Source: Lachnospiraceae bacterium
GTDB lineage: Bacteria > Bacillota > Clostridia > Lachnospirales > Lachnospiraceae
Reading direction: 5' to 3'
Assembly (NCBI GenBank): GCA_024694055.1
Contig: JAILKC010000180.1
Location: forward strand, 1 to 36,635
DNA: 36,635 nucleotides
In this document: positions 16,976 through 25,674 of the stretch, one piece after another
How the letters are laid out: the number at the start of each line of letters is the position of its first letter
How positions within the stretch are numbered: the first letter of the stretch is position 1
Translations under genes and position numbers: made by a program
Notes under the pieces: generated by a model
What the model was told of the DNA's origin: nothing
Seen by the model: only the letters and a program-made list of their open reading frames with translations
The model's database searches: none

Positions 16976-18325
16976 TCAGAACACTCCGTTCGTCTCGATC
17001 GTGACACCTATGTCATCTTCTCTTAACTGTTTGCAGAAAGCCCGCTCTATCGATGTATCGGCCAGGATCGTACTGAAAGTAAATACATATTCATCCTTGA
17101 AGCCGCATATCGTGCCCTTAAGATACTGGGCCTTGCTCATCGCGATACAAGCATGGAATCTTTCTATGTATGGCTCATACGCCTCATCGACCTTGACCTT
17201 GCCTATATTGGTCACGGTAGCCGTATGTGCAACGGCAGACTGATTGTATACGAACTTCATGGCTATGCCCTTGATGGACAGGGGGATCATGCGAAGCCAT
17301 ATATTCTGCTGATTCGACACACTGTACGAGAAGAGATCCTCAAGATGATCCTTGTCCATCTGGCTCTTAAGGCTTACTTCTATGCTCCTCGCCACTTCTT
17401 CAAAGGTATATTCTCTTTCGTCAGGTAGAAATTCCGCAGATATCATCACAAAGAAATTCCTCGTGGTAACGGAATCATAGAAGGGTCTTAAATTGACCGG
17501 GACTGCTATCCTTATGGGCTTATCCGGCTTACGTCTCCTTAAGCATACAGAGTATACACTGTATGCAAAGCAGGCTACCAGATATGTATTGACAGAGATG
17601 TCATATTTCTTCAGCGCATTCTTCACGTCAGCCATGGGCATATATACATGCATAAGACCGAACTCACCCTCGGGAAGTTTCCTTCCCTTTATAAGGAAAG
17701 CCTTCTGACGTATGAAGCCTCTGGGCATACTGCGCTTATAGTTGCTCACGAAACTGTCTTCAAGATTGAGCGAAGTATCGGAATCAAGAAAATCACCTGC
17801 GCTGGCAAGTTCACTGTGAGCCAGTCTAAGATACTGATACGTGAGCTCTCTTATGAAATTGAGACCGCCCATTCCGTCAGTCAGAACATGGAATACTTCA
17901 AGATTGATCCTGCGTTCATAATACGATACACGGAAAAGATAACTGCGGTTGCGGTTGGCTCTTATGTATCTGCACGGGAAGGTATGTTCCTTCTCCACCT
18001 TCGGTGCCGGCTTGCCGTTCTCTTCGAAATAATACCAGAAAAAGCCCCTGCGCAGGCGAACATTGAATCCGTCCATCTTGGGGAGTACCATATCAAGCGC
18101 TTCCTGCAAAAGCGCCTCATCTATACGTTCATTAAGAGTTACGCTGATGCGGTAGACGTTGGTCATGCTCTCGCCGGCTATGACAGGGAATATGTTGGCT
18201 GTATTATCCAGTCTGTCCCATCTGATCACACGATCCGGAGATATCTCCTTACGTCTTAACTCTTTGCGTCTGTTCCTGTCGTTCTGTTTTATGTCAACTT
18301 CTCGGGTTGTTTTTTTCTTACTCAT
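16976..18325 (-). CDS. Condensation-domain-like acyltransferase (HxxxDG, alcohol acetyltransferase type)
   Basis: The start is the ATG at 18323-18325 (MSKKKTTREVD) with AGGG upstream; a GTG six codons earlier is less likely. The 449-residue protein has the layout of the CoA-dependent acyltransferase/condensation superfamily. The active-site motif is FHVLTDGMGG, with His146, Asp150 and Gly151. A second-half segment KPIRIAVPVNLRPFYDS resembles the structural DFGWG region's neighbourhood. Relatives include alcohol acetyltransferases and PapA-like enzymes that esterify hydroxyl groups of lipids or sugars. As the first gene behind the operon promoter, coupled to a DUF6320 membrane protein, it probably makes an acylated lipid or glycan precursor; donor and acceptor are unknown. 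Confidence 0.8.
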   Translation of the reverse strand: MSKKKTTREVDIKQNDRNRRKELRRKEISPDRVIRWDRLDNTANIFPVIAGESMTNVYRISVTLNERIDEALLQEALDMVLPKMDGFNVRLRRGFFWYYFEENGKPAPKVEKEHTFPCRYIRANRNRSYLFRVSYYERRINLEVFHVLTDGMGGLNFIRELTYQYLRLAHSELASAGDFLDSDTSLNLEDSFVSNYKRSMPRGFIRQKAFLIKGRKLPEGEFGLMHVYMPMADVKNALKKYDISVNTYLVACFAYSVYSVCLRRRKPDKPIRIAVPVNLRPFYDSVTTRNFFVMISAEFLPDEREYTFEEVARSIEVSLKSQMDKDHLEDLFSYSVSNQQNIWLRMIPLSIKGIAMKFVYNQSAVAHTATVTNIGKVKVDEAYEPYIERFHACIAMSKAQYLKGTICGFKDEYVFTFSTILADTSIERAFCKQLREDDIGVTIETNGVF

Positions 18326-18361
18326 CGAAAATACCCTAACCACAAAATATCCCTATTTACC

Positions 18362-18389
18362 ATTCTATAGTTTTAGTCGAAAAAGTCAA
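18362..18389 (-). promoter_or_regulatory. Promoter of the eleven-gene surface cluster
   Basis: On the minus strand, -35 TTGACT (18384-18389) and -10 TAGAAT (18362-18367) are 16 bp apart. Transcription would start near 18355, leaving a leader of about 30 nt before the ATG at 18325. Its -35 lies back to back with that of the plus-strand promoter. Confidence 0.65.
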
Positions 18390-18396
18390 ATATAAA

Positions 18397-18426
18397 TTGA
18401 CTGTCCGTGCCCATTTTTACTATAAT
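18397..18426 (+). promoter_or_regulatory. Promoter of the PHP-GH120 operon
   Basis: -35 TTGACT (18397-18402) and a perfect -10 TATAAT (18421-18426) are 18 bp apart. The predicted start near 18433 gives a leader of about 80 nt to the ATG at 18515. The leader holds a 6-bp inverted repeat, ATACTA-GATA-TAGTAT, which could be an operator. Confidence 0.75.
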
Positions 18427-18514
18427 TATGGATAAAGACGGAAAGGATGACAGCTACACTGTATGTCGTTGCGTTTATACTAGATATAGTATCGCGCGGC
18501 AGGGAACGATTAAG

Positions 18515-19297
18515 ATGAATAGTGATCTTGAAATTGATATTGATATTGAGTCGTACATATATAAGTACGAGACGCATCTGCACACCAGCGAAGGAAGTGC
18601 CTGCGGCCACAGTGAAGGCGCTGCAATGGCGAGGGCGTGCAAGGAAGCCGGATACGACGGCATCTTCGTGACGGATCATGCATGGGGCGGCAATACAGCC
18701 ATAGACAGATCTCTGCCTTGGAGAGAATGGGTAAGGCAATTCGCCGTAGGTTATGAGCATGCAAGGCAGTGGGGTGAGAAGCACGGTATGTCCGTATGGT
18801 TCGGATATGAATCGGGATATAACGCGACTGAATTCTTAATATACGGTATCACTCCCGAGTGGATGGCAGATCACGAAGAACTTCATGATGCCGATATTCC
18901 CACACAGCTTGATATCATACACTCCGGCGGAGGAATGGTCATACAGGCGCATCCGTATCGTGTGGAGGACTATATCCCTGAAGTCCGTCTTTTTCCGCAA
19001 TACGCTGACGGAATAGAGGGCGTCAACGCCACTCACACAAGCCACTTAAGCATCGCACACAAGAGCGACACATGGAATCGGGATGCAATCGCGCTGGCAC
19101 GTAGGCATGACAAGCCCATGACGGCAGGTTCCGATGTCCACAGCACCACTATCTTCGGCGGCGGGATACTTACGAAGGAGAGATTGCACAGTCCTAAGGA
19201 TTTCATCAATCTCATCCTAAGCGATGATATGTATCTGATGACGGACGGCGACAGTATATATGACAGATACGGGAATCTTCTTAAGACGATCCCGTAG
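18515..19297 (+). CDS. PHP-domain metal-dependent phosphoesterase
   Basis: The ATG at 18515 (MNSDLEIDIDIES) has AGGGA nine bases upstream; longer frames starting at 18407 overlap the promoter. The 260-residue product has all PHP signatures: ETHLHTSEGS near 18, VTDHAWGG near 50, QAHPYR in the middle and AGSDVHS towards the end. These His and Asp residues would bind a trinuclear metal centre. PHP proteins hydrolyse phosphate esters such as histidinol phosphate or nucleotides, but the substrate cannot be told here. It is promoter-proximal in a two-gene operon with a GH120 xylosidase, which might mean a phosphorylated sugar or nucleotide substrate. Confidence 0.88.
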   Translation: MNSDLEIDIDIESYIYKYETHLHTSEGSACGHSEGAAMARACKEAGYDGIFVTDHAWGGNTAIDRSLPWREWVRQFAVGYEHARQWGEKHGMSVWFGYESGYNATEFLIYGITPEWMADHEELHDADIPTQLDIIHSGGGMVIQAHPYRVEDYIPEVRLFPQYADGIEGVNATHTSHLSIAHKSDTWNRDAIALARRHDKPMTAGSDVHSTTIFGGGILTKERLHSPKDFINLILSDDMYLMTDGDSIYDRYGNLLKTIP

Positions 19298-19351
19298 ACA
19301 CGGACATTGGGGTATGATACATCAATATACGTATGTAACGGAGGGTTAAAG

Positions 19352-21343
19352 ATGAGTATTTATTATGTGAATGCATCCGCATCGGGCGACGGTGACGGAA
19401 GCAAAGAGATGCCTTTTAAGCACATCAATGATGCGGCTCGTATTGCAGTGGCGGGTGACGAGGTCATCGTGGCACCCGGTATATATCGTGAGCACGTATG
19501 TCCCGTCAACGGCGGTACCAAGGACGCGCCCATCATCTACAGAAGTGAAAAGCCCCTGGCTGCTATCATCAAGGGCTCGGAGCCGGTGACCGGTTGGAAG
19601 ATGCACAAGAACGATGTATGGACCGTGACCGTTGATAACGGAGTGTTCGGTACATTCAACCCTTACGCGGAGCGTGTGTACGGCGACTGGTATTTTTCAT
19701 CCAAGATCCGTCACACCGGTGCCGTATATCTCGGCGATCTTATGATGTATGAAGCGGATTCTTTGGCAGACTGCGTAAAGGGCGAGCCGGATGAATATGC
19801 ATGGAATCAGGATGAATCCACCTACAAATGGTTCTCCAAGCAGAAGGATGGCAAGACCATAATCTACGCCAATTTCCACGGCAAGGATCCCAACAAAGAG
19901 CAGGTAGAGATAAGCGTCAGGCGCAACTGCTTCATGCCCGAGAAAAATGAGCGCAACTACATCACTGTAAGTGGATTTACCATCTGCAATGCGGCGACCA
20001 CCTGGGCTCCTCCGGCAGCTTATCAGGACGGTATGATCGGACCTCACTGGGCCAAGGGTTGGATCATTGAGGACTGTGAGATCTTTAACAGCCGCTGCTG
20101 CGGTATATCACTCGGCAAGTACCGCGATCCCGAGAACGATATGTATTTCACGGTGAGAAAGGTTAAGAGTCCCACTCAGATGGAACGTGACGCAGTATGC
20201 CGCGGACAGTATCACGGATGGCTCAAGGAGCGCATAGGTCATCATATCGTGCGCAGATGCAATATCCATCACTGTGAACAGACCGGCATCGTAGGCAGAA
20301 TGGGAGCGGTATTCTCTACCATCGAAGACTGCCATATTCATCATATATGTAATTCCCAGCAGTTAGGCGGAGCCGAGACAGCAGGTATCAAGCTGCATGC
20401 CGGCATAGACGTGACCATCCGCAGGAATCATATCCACAACTGTATCATGGGTGTATGGCTTGACTGGGAAGCACAGGGTGCACGTATCACGCAGAACCTC
20501 ATGCATGACAATGAGCGCAAGAACGGTCTTAAGCAGGCTCCCGGTGCGATGTTCAATACCGACGTATTCATAGAAGTGGGCCACGGTCCTACTCTTATCG
20601 ACAACAACGTGCTTTTATCCAAGGTTGGCATCACCATCCCCAGTGAAGGAATCGCAGTTGTCCACAATCTCATACTCGGCGGTTTCTCACTCATCAATTC
20701 GGGTGTGGACAGCATTATCAATGATCAGCGTGAGCCCCGTTATACTCCGTACCATATCCGTCACAGGACCGAGGTCGCAGGCTTTATGACCATTCTCCAC
20801 GGTGACGACAGGATCTACAACAACATCTTCGTACAGGCATATCCCATCGAAGATAAGAATAAGACACCTCAGGATGCGGATTATACGGCAGTAGGTACCG
20901 CCGCCTTTGATATCTTCCCCACATTTGAGGAATGGAACGCTCCTTTTGCAGACGACAAGATGCCTGATATGGGCGCTCTTGCGCAGGCACATTTCGGTCA
21001 CCTTCCGGTATGGGTCAAGGGTAATGCATATTTTAACGGTGCCAATGTATGCAAGCATGAGAAGGACAAACTTGTATATAAGAAGAACAAAGTAAAGGTG
21101 GAATTGGTTGAAAAGAAAGGACATATGGTCCTTAAGACCGATCTGTATAAGTATCTTAACGATTTCACCGACGGTATCATCACAAGTGATATATTGGGAC
21201 TTGCTTTTGAGCCTGAACAGAGATTTGAGAATCCCGACGGAACGGAGATCATCTTTGACAGTGACTACAACGGCGAACATCGCGGATTGTCTGCCATCCC
21301 CGGACCGTTTGCAACAGGCAAGGCTGAGATAACAGTCAGATAA
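19352..21343 (+). CDS. GH120 beta-xylosidase (parallel beta-helix, cytoplasmic)
   Basis: The ATG at 19352 (MSIYYVNASASGDGDG) follows a strong GGAGGG. The 663-residue protein matches, along its length, what I know of GH120 enzymes such as Thermoanaerobacterium saccharolyticum XylC: GDEVIVAPGIYREHV, ATTWAPPAAYQDGMIGP, GWIIEDCEI, GIKLHAGIDV, MGVWLDWEAQGAR, DVFIEVGHGP and TEVAGFM. By comparison with XylC, Asp371 in WLDWEAQG is the likely nucleophile and Glu408 in FIEVGHG the acid/base. About 14 extra residues lie between them relative to XylC. No signal peptide is present, so imported xylo-oligosaccharides are probably cleaved in the cytoplasm. No transporter gene lies beside it. Confidence 0.93.
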   Translation: MSIYYVNASASGDGDGSKEMPFKHINDAARIAVAGDEVIVAPGIYREHVCPVNGGTKDAPIIYRSEKPLAAIIKGSEPVTGWKMHKNDVWTVTVDNGVFGTFNPYAERVYGDWYFSSKIRHTGAVYLGDLMMYEADSLADCVKGEPDEYAWNQDESTYKWFSKQKDGKTIIYANFHGKDPNKEQVEISVRRNCFMPEKNERNYITVSGFTICNAATTWAPPAAYQDGMIGPHWAKGWIIEDCEIFNSRCCGISLGKYRDPENDMYFTVRKVKSPTQMERDAVCRGQYHGWLKERIGHHIVRRCNIHHCEQTGIVGRMGAVFSTIEDCHIHHICNSQQLGGAETAGIKLHAGIDVTIRRNHIHNCIMGVWLDWEAQGARITQNLMHDNERKNGLKQAPGAMFNTDVFIEVGHGPTLIDNNVLLSKVGITIPSEGIAVVHNLILGGFSLINSGVDSIINDQREPRYTPYHIRHRTEVAGFMTILHGDDRIYNNIFVQAYPIEDKNKTPQDADYTAVGTAAFDIFPTFEEWNAPFADDKMPDMGALAQAHFGHLPVWVKGNAYFNGANVCKHEKDKLVYKKNKVKVELVEKKGHMVLKTDLYKYLNDFTDGIITSDILGLAFEPEQRFENPDGTEIIFDSDYNGEHRGLSAIPGPFATGKAEITVR

Positions 21344-21368
21344 GACTTATAACCCTCAGGTAAATACA

Positions 21369-21402
21369 ACGACGCGGCCTATCGATCAGGTCGCGTCGTT
21401 TA
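21369..21402 (+). terminator. Rho-independent terminator after GH120
   Basis: A 12-bp stem (arms 21369-21380 and 21388-21399, one G-U pair) with loop ATCGATC is followed by TTTATACTC. It lies between the converging GH120 and sufU genes and may serve both strands. Confidence 0.8.
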
Positions 21403-21455
21403 TACTCTTCAAAGTGGTGTTATGTAAACCACGTATCCGTATCGAAAATAACCAA

Positions 21456-21875
21456 TCAGGCTCCGAGCATTTCCCGCATCGTACGCCAGCCAAGTACCGC
21501 ACATTTTACACGGGCAGGCATATGCGAAACGCTTTCGAGTATCCCGGCTTCCATAAGCTCATCTTTTTCCTCTTCGCTTATACCCTCTTTTATCATGCGC
21601 ATGAAAAGATCAGACAGATGAAGTGCCTCGTCCTTACTCTTTCCTATGATCATATCAAGCATGATATCGGCCGATGCCTGTGAGATCGCACAGCCATCGC
21701 CCTCATATCCTCCGTCGGTGATCACATCGCCATCCGTCTTAAGATACAGAGTGATCACGTCACCGCACGACGGATTGACTCCTTCAAGTTTAAGATCCGA
21801 CTCTGCCGGTGCCTGTTTATGATAAGGTCTTAAGTTATGTTCGTTGATTATCTCATTATATAATGTATTGCTCAT
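21456..21875 (-). CDS. sufU: SufU-type iron-sulfur scaffold / sulfur transfer protein
   Basis: The start is the ATG at 21873-21875 (MSNTLYNEIINEHN), 139 residues; nine extra in-frame codons upstream are possible because the ribosome site is weak. The conserved ligands are Cys37 (NPSCGD), Asp60 and Cys62 (EGDGCAIS) and Cys125 (RVKCAVLGW). In Firmicutes SufU is a zinc protein that takes persulfide sulfur from SufS and delivers it to SufBCD. It is the last gene of the Suf operon. The gap after sufS holds a short hairpin-forming sequence (near 21908-21924), which could lower expression of this gene. Confidence 0.93.
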   Translation of the reverse strand: MSNTLYNEIINEHNLRPYHKQAPAESDLKLEGVNPSCGDVITLYLKTDGDVITDGGYEGDGCAISQASADIMLDMIIGKSKDEALHLSDLFMRMIKEGISEEEKDELMEAGILESVSHMPARVKCAVLGWRTMREMLGA

Positions 21876-21923
21876 ATCTATCAGTCGTCTCTCCCTTAGC
21901 ATGGATTATCGGGGCGTACCCGA

Positions 21924-23162
21924 TTACTTGATCCCCATTCTTCCACGGATCTCTGACAGCACTTCCAGGAATCTCTTTATCTCTCCCTCGGTATTATACA
22001 TCGCTATACTGAGTCTGGTGCTGGGAGTGGCCTTAATGCCCGAAAGCTCTGCCAAATGCCTGTGAAGAGGCTCTGCGCAATGGTGTCCCGCTCTTACGCA
22101 TACTCCTTCATCCGCAAATATCTGAGCGACATCATGGGGATGCACTCCCTCCACTCTGAAAGCCACTATACCGTGATGATGACATGCCTTCTGACTGCCG
22201 ATGATCTCAACATGAGGTATCTCGCTCATGCCTTCCACCGCGATCGCACTGAGAGCATTTTCCCTTGCCACTATCTGTTCAAAACCGTATTCATGAATAA
22301 AGTCTATGGCCGCCTTAAGTCCTGCAGCAGCCCCGGCATTAACGGTACCCGCTTCGAACTTGTGCGGTATATCCGCATATATCGTTCTGTCCTTGGTCAC
22401 AGACTCTATCATCTCACCACCGTACATAAAAGGCGGCATCTCTTCAAGGAACTTACGCTTGCCGTACAGCACACCTATACCCATTGGAGCATACATCTTA
22501 TGGCCGGAAAAAGCAAAGAAATCCACGTCAAGCTCCTTCACATCCACCTGGATATGTGCTACGGACTGTGCTCCGTCCGCCACTATCACCGCCCCCACGC
22601 TGTGAGCGATACGAGCCATCTCCTTTATATCGTTGATACGTCCGATCACATTGGATACCTGAGTGATGGCTATGATCGCAGTCTTCTCGCTTACGATCTC
22701 ACGCAGACGATCCGGCTCAAGTTTGCCGTCCGTTCCGCAGTCGAAGAATTTAAGAGTCGCTCCTTTTTCCTCAGCGATCATCTTCCACGGAAGGATGTTG
22801 CTGTGATGCTCGGCCACACTGACTATGATCTCATCACCCGCTTTTATCCTGCTTCTTCCGTAGCTGTAAGCCACAAGGTTCATGCTTTCGGATGTATTAC
22901 GGGTAAAAATGATCTCATCTGAGCTCTGTGCTCCTATAAAATCCGCTACAGCCTGTCTGGCATTCTCATATATGTCAGTAGCTTCGACACTGAGCTCATA
23001 TATGCCCCTTAACGGATTGGCATTGTGTGCTTTGTAATAATCATCGACAGCCGCAAGTACCGACTTGGGTTTCTGCGTGGTCGCGCCGTTATCAAGATAT
23101 GCTATATCCTTACCATTTATGAGCGGAAAAAGTTTTCTTACATTATCATTCAATACTCTCAT
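21924..23162 (-). CDS. sufS: SufS group II cysteine desulfurase
   Basis: The ATG at 23160-23162 (MRVLNDNVRKLFP, 412 residues) has AAGGGA upstream and overlaps the end of sufD by 17 nt; a TTG two codons earlier is the alternative. The protein is a PLP enzyme with LDNGATTQKP near 23, AEHHSN (117-122), the pyridoxal lysine in SGHK (Lys222) and the catalytic cysteine in RAGHHCAEPLH (Cys362). The short cysteine loop marks the SufS class rather than IscS. It takes sulfur from cysteine as an enzyme-bound persulfide and passes it to SufU, encoded next. Confidence 0.95.
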   Translation of the reverse strand: MRVLNDNVRKLFPLINGKDIAYLDNGATTQKPKSVLAAVDDYYKAHNANPLRGIYELSVEATDIYENARQAVADFIGAQSSDEIIFTRNTSESMNLVAYSYGRSRIKAGDEIIVSVAEHHSNILPWKMIAEEKGATLKFFDCGTDGKLEPDRLREIVSEKTAIIAITQVSNVIGRINDIKEMARIAHSVGAVIVADGAQSVAHIQVDVKELDVDFFAFSGHKMYAPMGIGVLYGKRKFLEEMPPFMYGGEMIESVTKDRTIYADIPHKFEAGTVNAGAAAGLKAAIDFIHEYGFEQIVARENALSAIAVEGMSEIPHVEIIGSQKACHHHGIVAFRVEGVHPHDVAQIFADEGVCVRAGHHCAEPLHRHLAELSGIKATPSTRLSIAMYNTEGEIKRFLEVLSEIRGRMGIK

Positions 23163-24213
23163 GCTCAAGTATCCCTTCTTCTATCAGATTGATAACGGAA
23201 TCGATCTGTGCCTGCTCCATAAGTGCGTAGGCCTGTTCCTCAGATATTCCGCGCGATCTCATGTAAAACAGCAGCGACTCATCTATACGGCCGATCGTCG
23301 CACCATGGGCACCTTCCACATCTTCCTCATCACAGAGTATGAGCGGAATGGTCTGATTGGTCACCGTGTCATCGATAAGCAGTACATTTTCTATCTCGGA
23401 TCCCTTGGCTCCCGCGCATCCTTTGTGGAAGTCTATCGAACCTCTGAAAAGTTTCTTTGCATTGCCTTTAAGTACTCCCCTGACGGAGATGTCACTTTCC
23501 GTACGCTTACCCGTATGATCCGCCACATAATTCATATCAAGTCTTCTGTCAGAGTCAACACTATAGGCAATATTGGTACTTAACTTACTGCCGGTTCCCG
23601 CAAGTGCACACTTGAGTCCGTAATACGAACTTCCTGCTCCGAGTATGATCTGGATCAGATTGAATTCTCCGCCGTCTTCGGCATATACACCTATGTCATT
23701 GTAGAATTCGGTATTGCCTGTAAGCTTCTGTATCTGTATAAGCGTAAGGCTCGCATTTTTACCTATTCTGCATATATTCCTTAAAAGCGCCTGTGAAGTA
23801 TGTCCGTCCACTTCCTGTACTACTGTCAGGCTGCTGCCGTCACTTATGGTAAGATCCAAAGCATTAATGATGCCTTCCGCTGTATCGGCATACACGTATT
23901 TCTGCTTAAGTGGCTTATCATATTCTCTGCCGTCTTCAGTTATATATCCGGATATCATGACACCCGTGTCATTTATGTATCCGTCAAGATCATCTCCGAA
24001 TCCCGTAGCGATCTTTATATCAGACATGGGTCCTATGCTCTTGCCTTTTACCCTGTCTACGCCTTCCGGCAGTTCTTCAAAATATTCGTAAGGCTTAACT
24101 GCATCAGGCAGTACAACCGTGGCATCATTAAGCTTTAACCGGTTCCATGTCCTTACAGGCAATCTGTTAATGGTCAATGTGCTGTTACTCTGCTCCATTT
24201 TATTCTCCGTCAT
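23146..24213 (-). CDS. sufD: SufD, Fe-S assembly scaffold subunit
   Basis: A 355-residue beta-helix protein of the SufB/SufD family. The C-terminal half carries family stretches: GSIDFHKGCAGAKGSEIENVLLID as separate pieces DFHKGC and SEIENVLL, then EGAHGATIGRID and LFYMRSRGISEEQA. The ATG at 24211-24213 overlaps the sufB stop as ATGA; an ATG five codons later has a better-placed GGAG and could be used instead. SufD pairs with SufB and SufC to build Fe-S clusters. It is shorter than many SufD proteins, mainly at the N-terminus. Confidence 0.92.
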   Translation of the reverse strand: MTENKMEQSNSTLTINRLPVRTWNRLKLNDATVVLPDAVKPYEYFEELPEGVDRVKGKSIGPMSDIKIATGFGDDLDGYINDTGVMISGYITEDGREYDKPLKQKYVYADTAEGIINALDLTISDGSSLTVVQEVDGHTSQALLRNICRIGKNASLTLIQIQKLTGNTEFYNDIGVYAEDGGEFNLIQIILGAGSSYYGLKCALAGTGSKLSTNIAYSVDSDRRLDMNYVADHTGKRTESDISVRGVLKGNAKKLFRGSIDFHKGCAGAKGSEIENVLLIDDTVTNQTIPLILCDEEDVEGAHGATIGRIDESLLFYMRSRGISEEQAYALMEQAQIDSVINLIEEGILEHESIE

Positions 24214-25619
24214 CCGATGCTTCCCTTCATCTCAAGGCTTATGAGATTGTTCATCTCCACTGCATATTCAAGCGGCAGCTCCTTGCTGACATTATCCGCG
24301 AAACCTCTTACTATAAGTGCTCTGGCATCAGCCTCCGACAGGCCTCTGCTCATCAGATAGAACACCGTATCATCACTTATCCTGCCTATCTTGGCTTCAT
24401 GACCGACATCCACATCCGCACATCTGATGTCCATGGCCGGAACAGTATCTGAACGGCTTAAGTTATCAACCATCAGTGATTCACAGGATACCGCTGACCT
24501 GCTGCCGTGTGCATCCTTATTCATCACAACACTGCTTCTGAATGTGCTGATACCGCCGCTCTTACTGATGGAACGTGTATTGATATATGACGATGTCTCA
24601 GGTGCATTATGTACTACCTTGGTACCGGTATCGAGGTTCTGACCCTCGCCGGCAAAAGTGACACCGGTGAATTCTGTTCTGGCTCCCTTTCCGTTAAGGA
24701 CACTCATGGGATACAGATAAGATATGTGGGATCCGAATGAACCTGAGACCCACTCTATTTTTCCGCCTTCTTCCACCAGCGCGCGCTTGGTATTGAGGTT
24801 ATACATGTTCTTGGACCAATTCTCGATCGTGGAATAACGAAGGGTCGAGTTCTTTCCCACATACAGTTCCACGCATCCGGCGTGAAGATTGGCCACATTG
24901 TACTTGGGAGCGGAGCAGCCTTCTATGAAGTGAAGATATGCATCTTCATCCACTATGATAAGTGTGTGCTCAAACTGTCCCGCGCCCTTGGCATTCAGTC
25001 TGAAATATGACTGAAGCGGGATATCAAGTTTCACTCCCTTGGGTACATATACAAATGAACCGCCTGACCATACCGCACCGTGAAGTGCCGCAAACTTATG
25101 ATCCGTGGGCGGAACCGCTTTCATGAAATGATGCCGTATCATGTCAGCGTACTCACCTTTTAAAGCACTCTCTATATCAGTGTAGATAACACCCTTCTCG
25201 GCCACCTCATCCTTGACATTGTGATACACAAGTTCAGAATCGTACTGAGCGCCGACGCCCGCAAGTGACTTCCTCTCAGCCTGTGGTATACCGAGTCTGT
25301 CAAATGTATCCTTGATATCCTCCGGCACATCCTCCCAGCTGGTATGCATACGTTCGGTATTGGGTCTGACATATGTGACGATATTGTCCATATCAAGACC
25401 CGCAAGATCCGGCCCCCAATCAGGCACCGGAGTCTCATTGTATATCTTAAGCGAACGCAGACGGAACTCCCTCATCCACTCGGGATCACCCTTCTCTTCA
25501 GATATCTGATTCACGATATCCTCGGTCAGTCCCTCTTTTACCTTGTATGAATCGGCATCCTCGAACCTGAAGTCATACAGGCTTCTGTCTATGTCTGCTA
25601 CCTGTGTCTTCTCTTTCAT
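24210..25619 (-). CDS. sufB: SufB, Fe-S assembly scaffold subunit
   Basis: A 469-residue protein, the usual SufB length. The ATG at 25617-25619 follows GGAGGATAG. Family stretches are KLDIPLQSYFRLN, GQFEHTLIIVDE, CSAPKYN, LRYSTIENWSKNMYNLNTKR split across 275-295, and C-terminal EAKIGRISDDTVFYLMSRGLS. The Cys in SAVSCESLMVDN and the downstream His/Glu region are those associated with cluster assembly and SufD contact. It forms the SufBC2D complex in the cytosol with its neighbours. Confidence 0.95.
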   Translation of the reverse strand: MKEKTQVADIDRSLYDFRFEDADSYKVKEGLTEDIVNQISEEKGDPEWMREFRLRSLKIYNETPVPDWGPDLAGLDMDNIVTYVRPNTERMHTSWEDVPEDIKDTFDRLGIPQAERKSLAGVGAQYDSELVYHNVKDEVAEKGVIYTDIESALKGEYADMIRHHFMKAVPPTDHKFAALHGAVWSGGSFVYVPKGVKLDIPLQSYFRLNAKGAGQFEHTLIIVDEDAYLHFIEGCSAPKYNVANLHAGCVELYVGKNSTLRYSTIENWSKNMYNLNTKRALVEEGGKIEWVSGSFGSHISYLYPMSVLNGKGARTEFTGVTFAGEGQNLDTGTKVVHNAPETSSYINTRSISKSGGISTFRSSVVMNKDAHGSRSAVSCESLMVDNLSRSDTVPAMDIRCADVDVGHEAKIGRISDDTVFYLMSRGLSEADARALIVRGFADNVSKELPLEYAVEMNNLISLEMKGSIG

Positions 25620-25674
25620 CTATCCTCCGTAAGTCTGCCTGTCACGTTTTGCGACAAATTTACAGACTGTCGTC

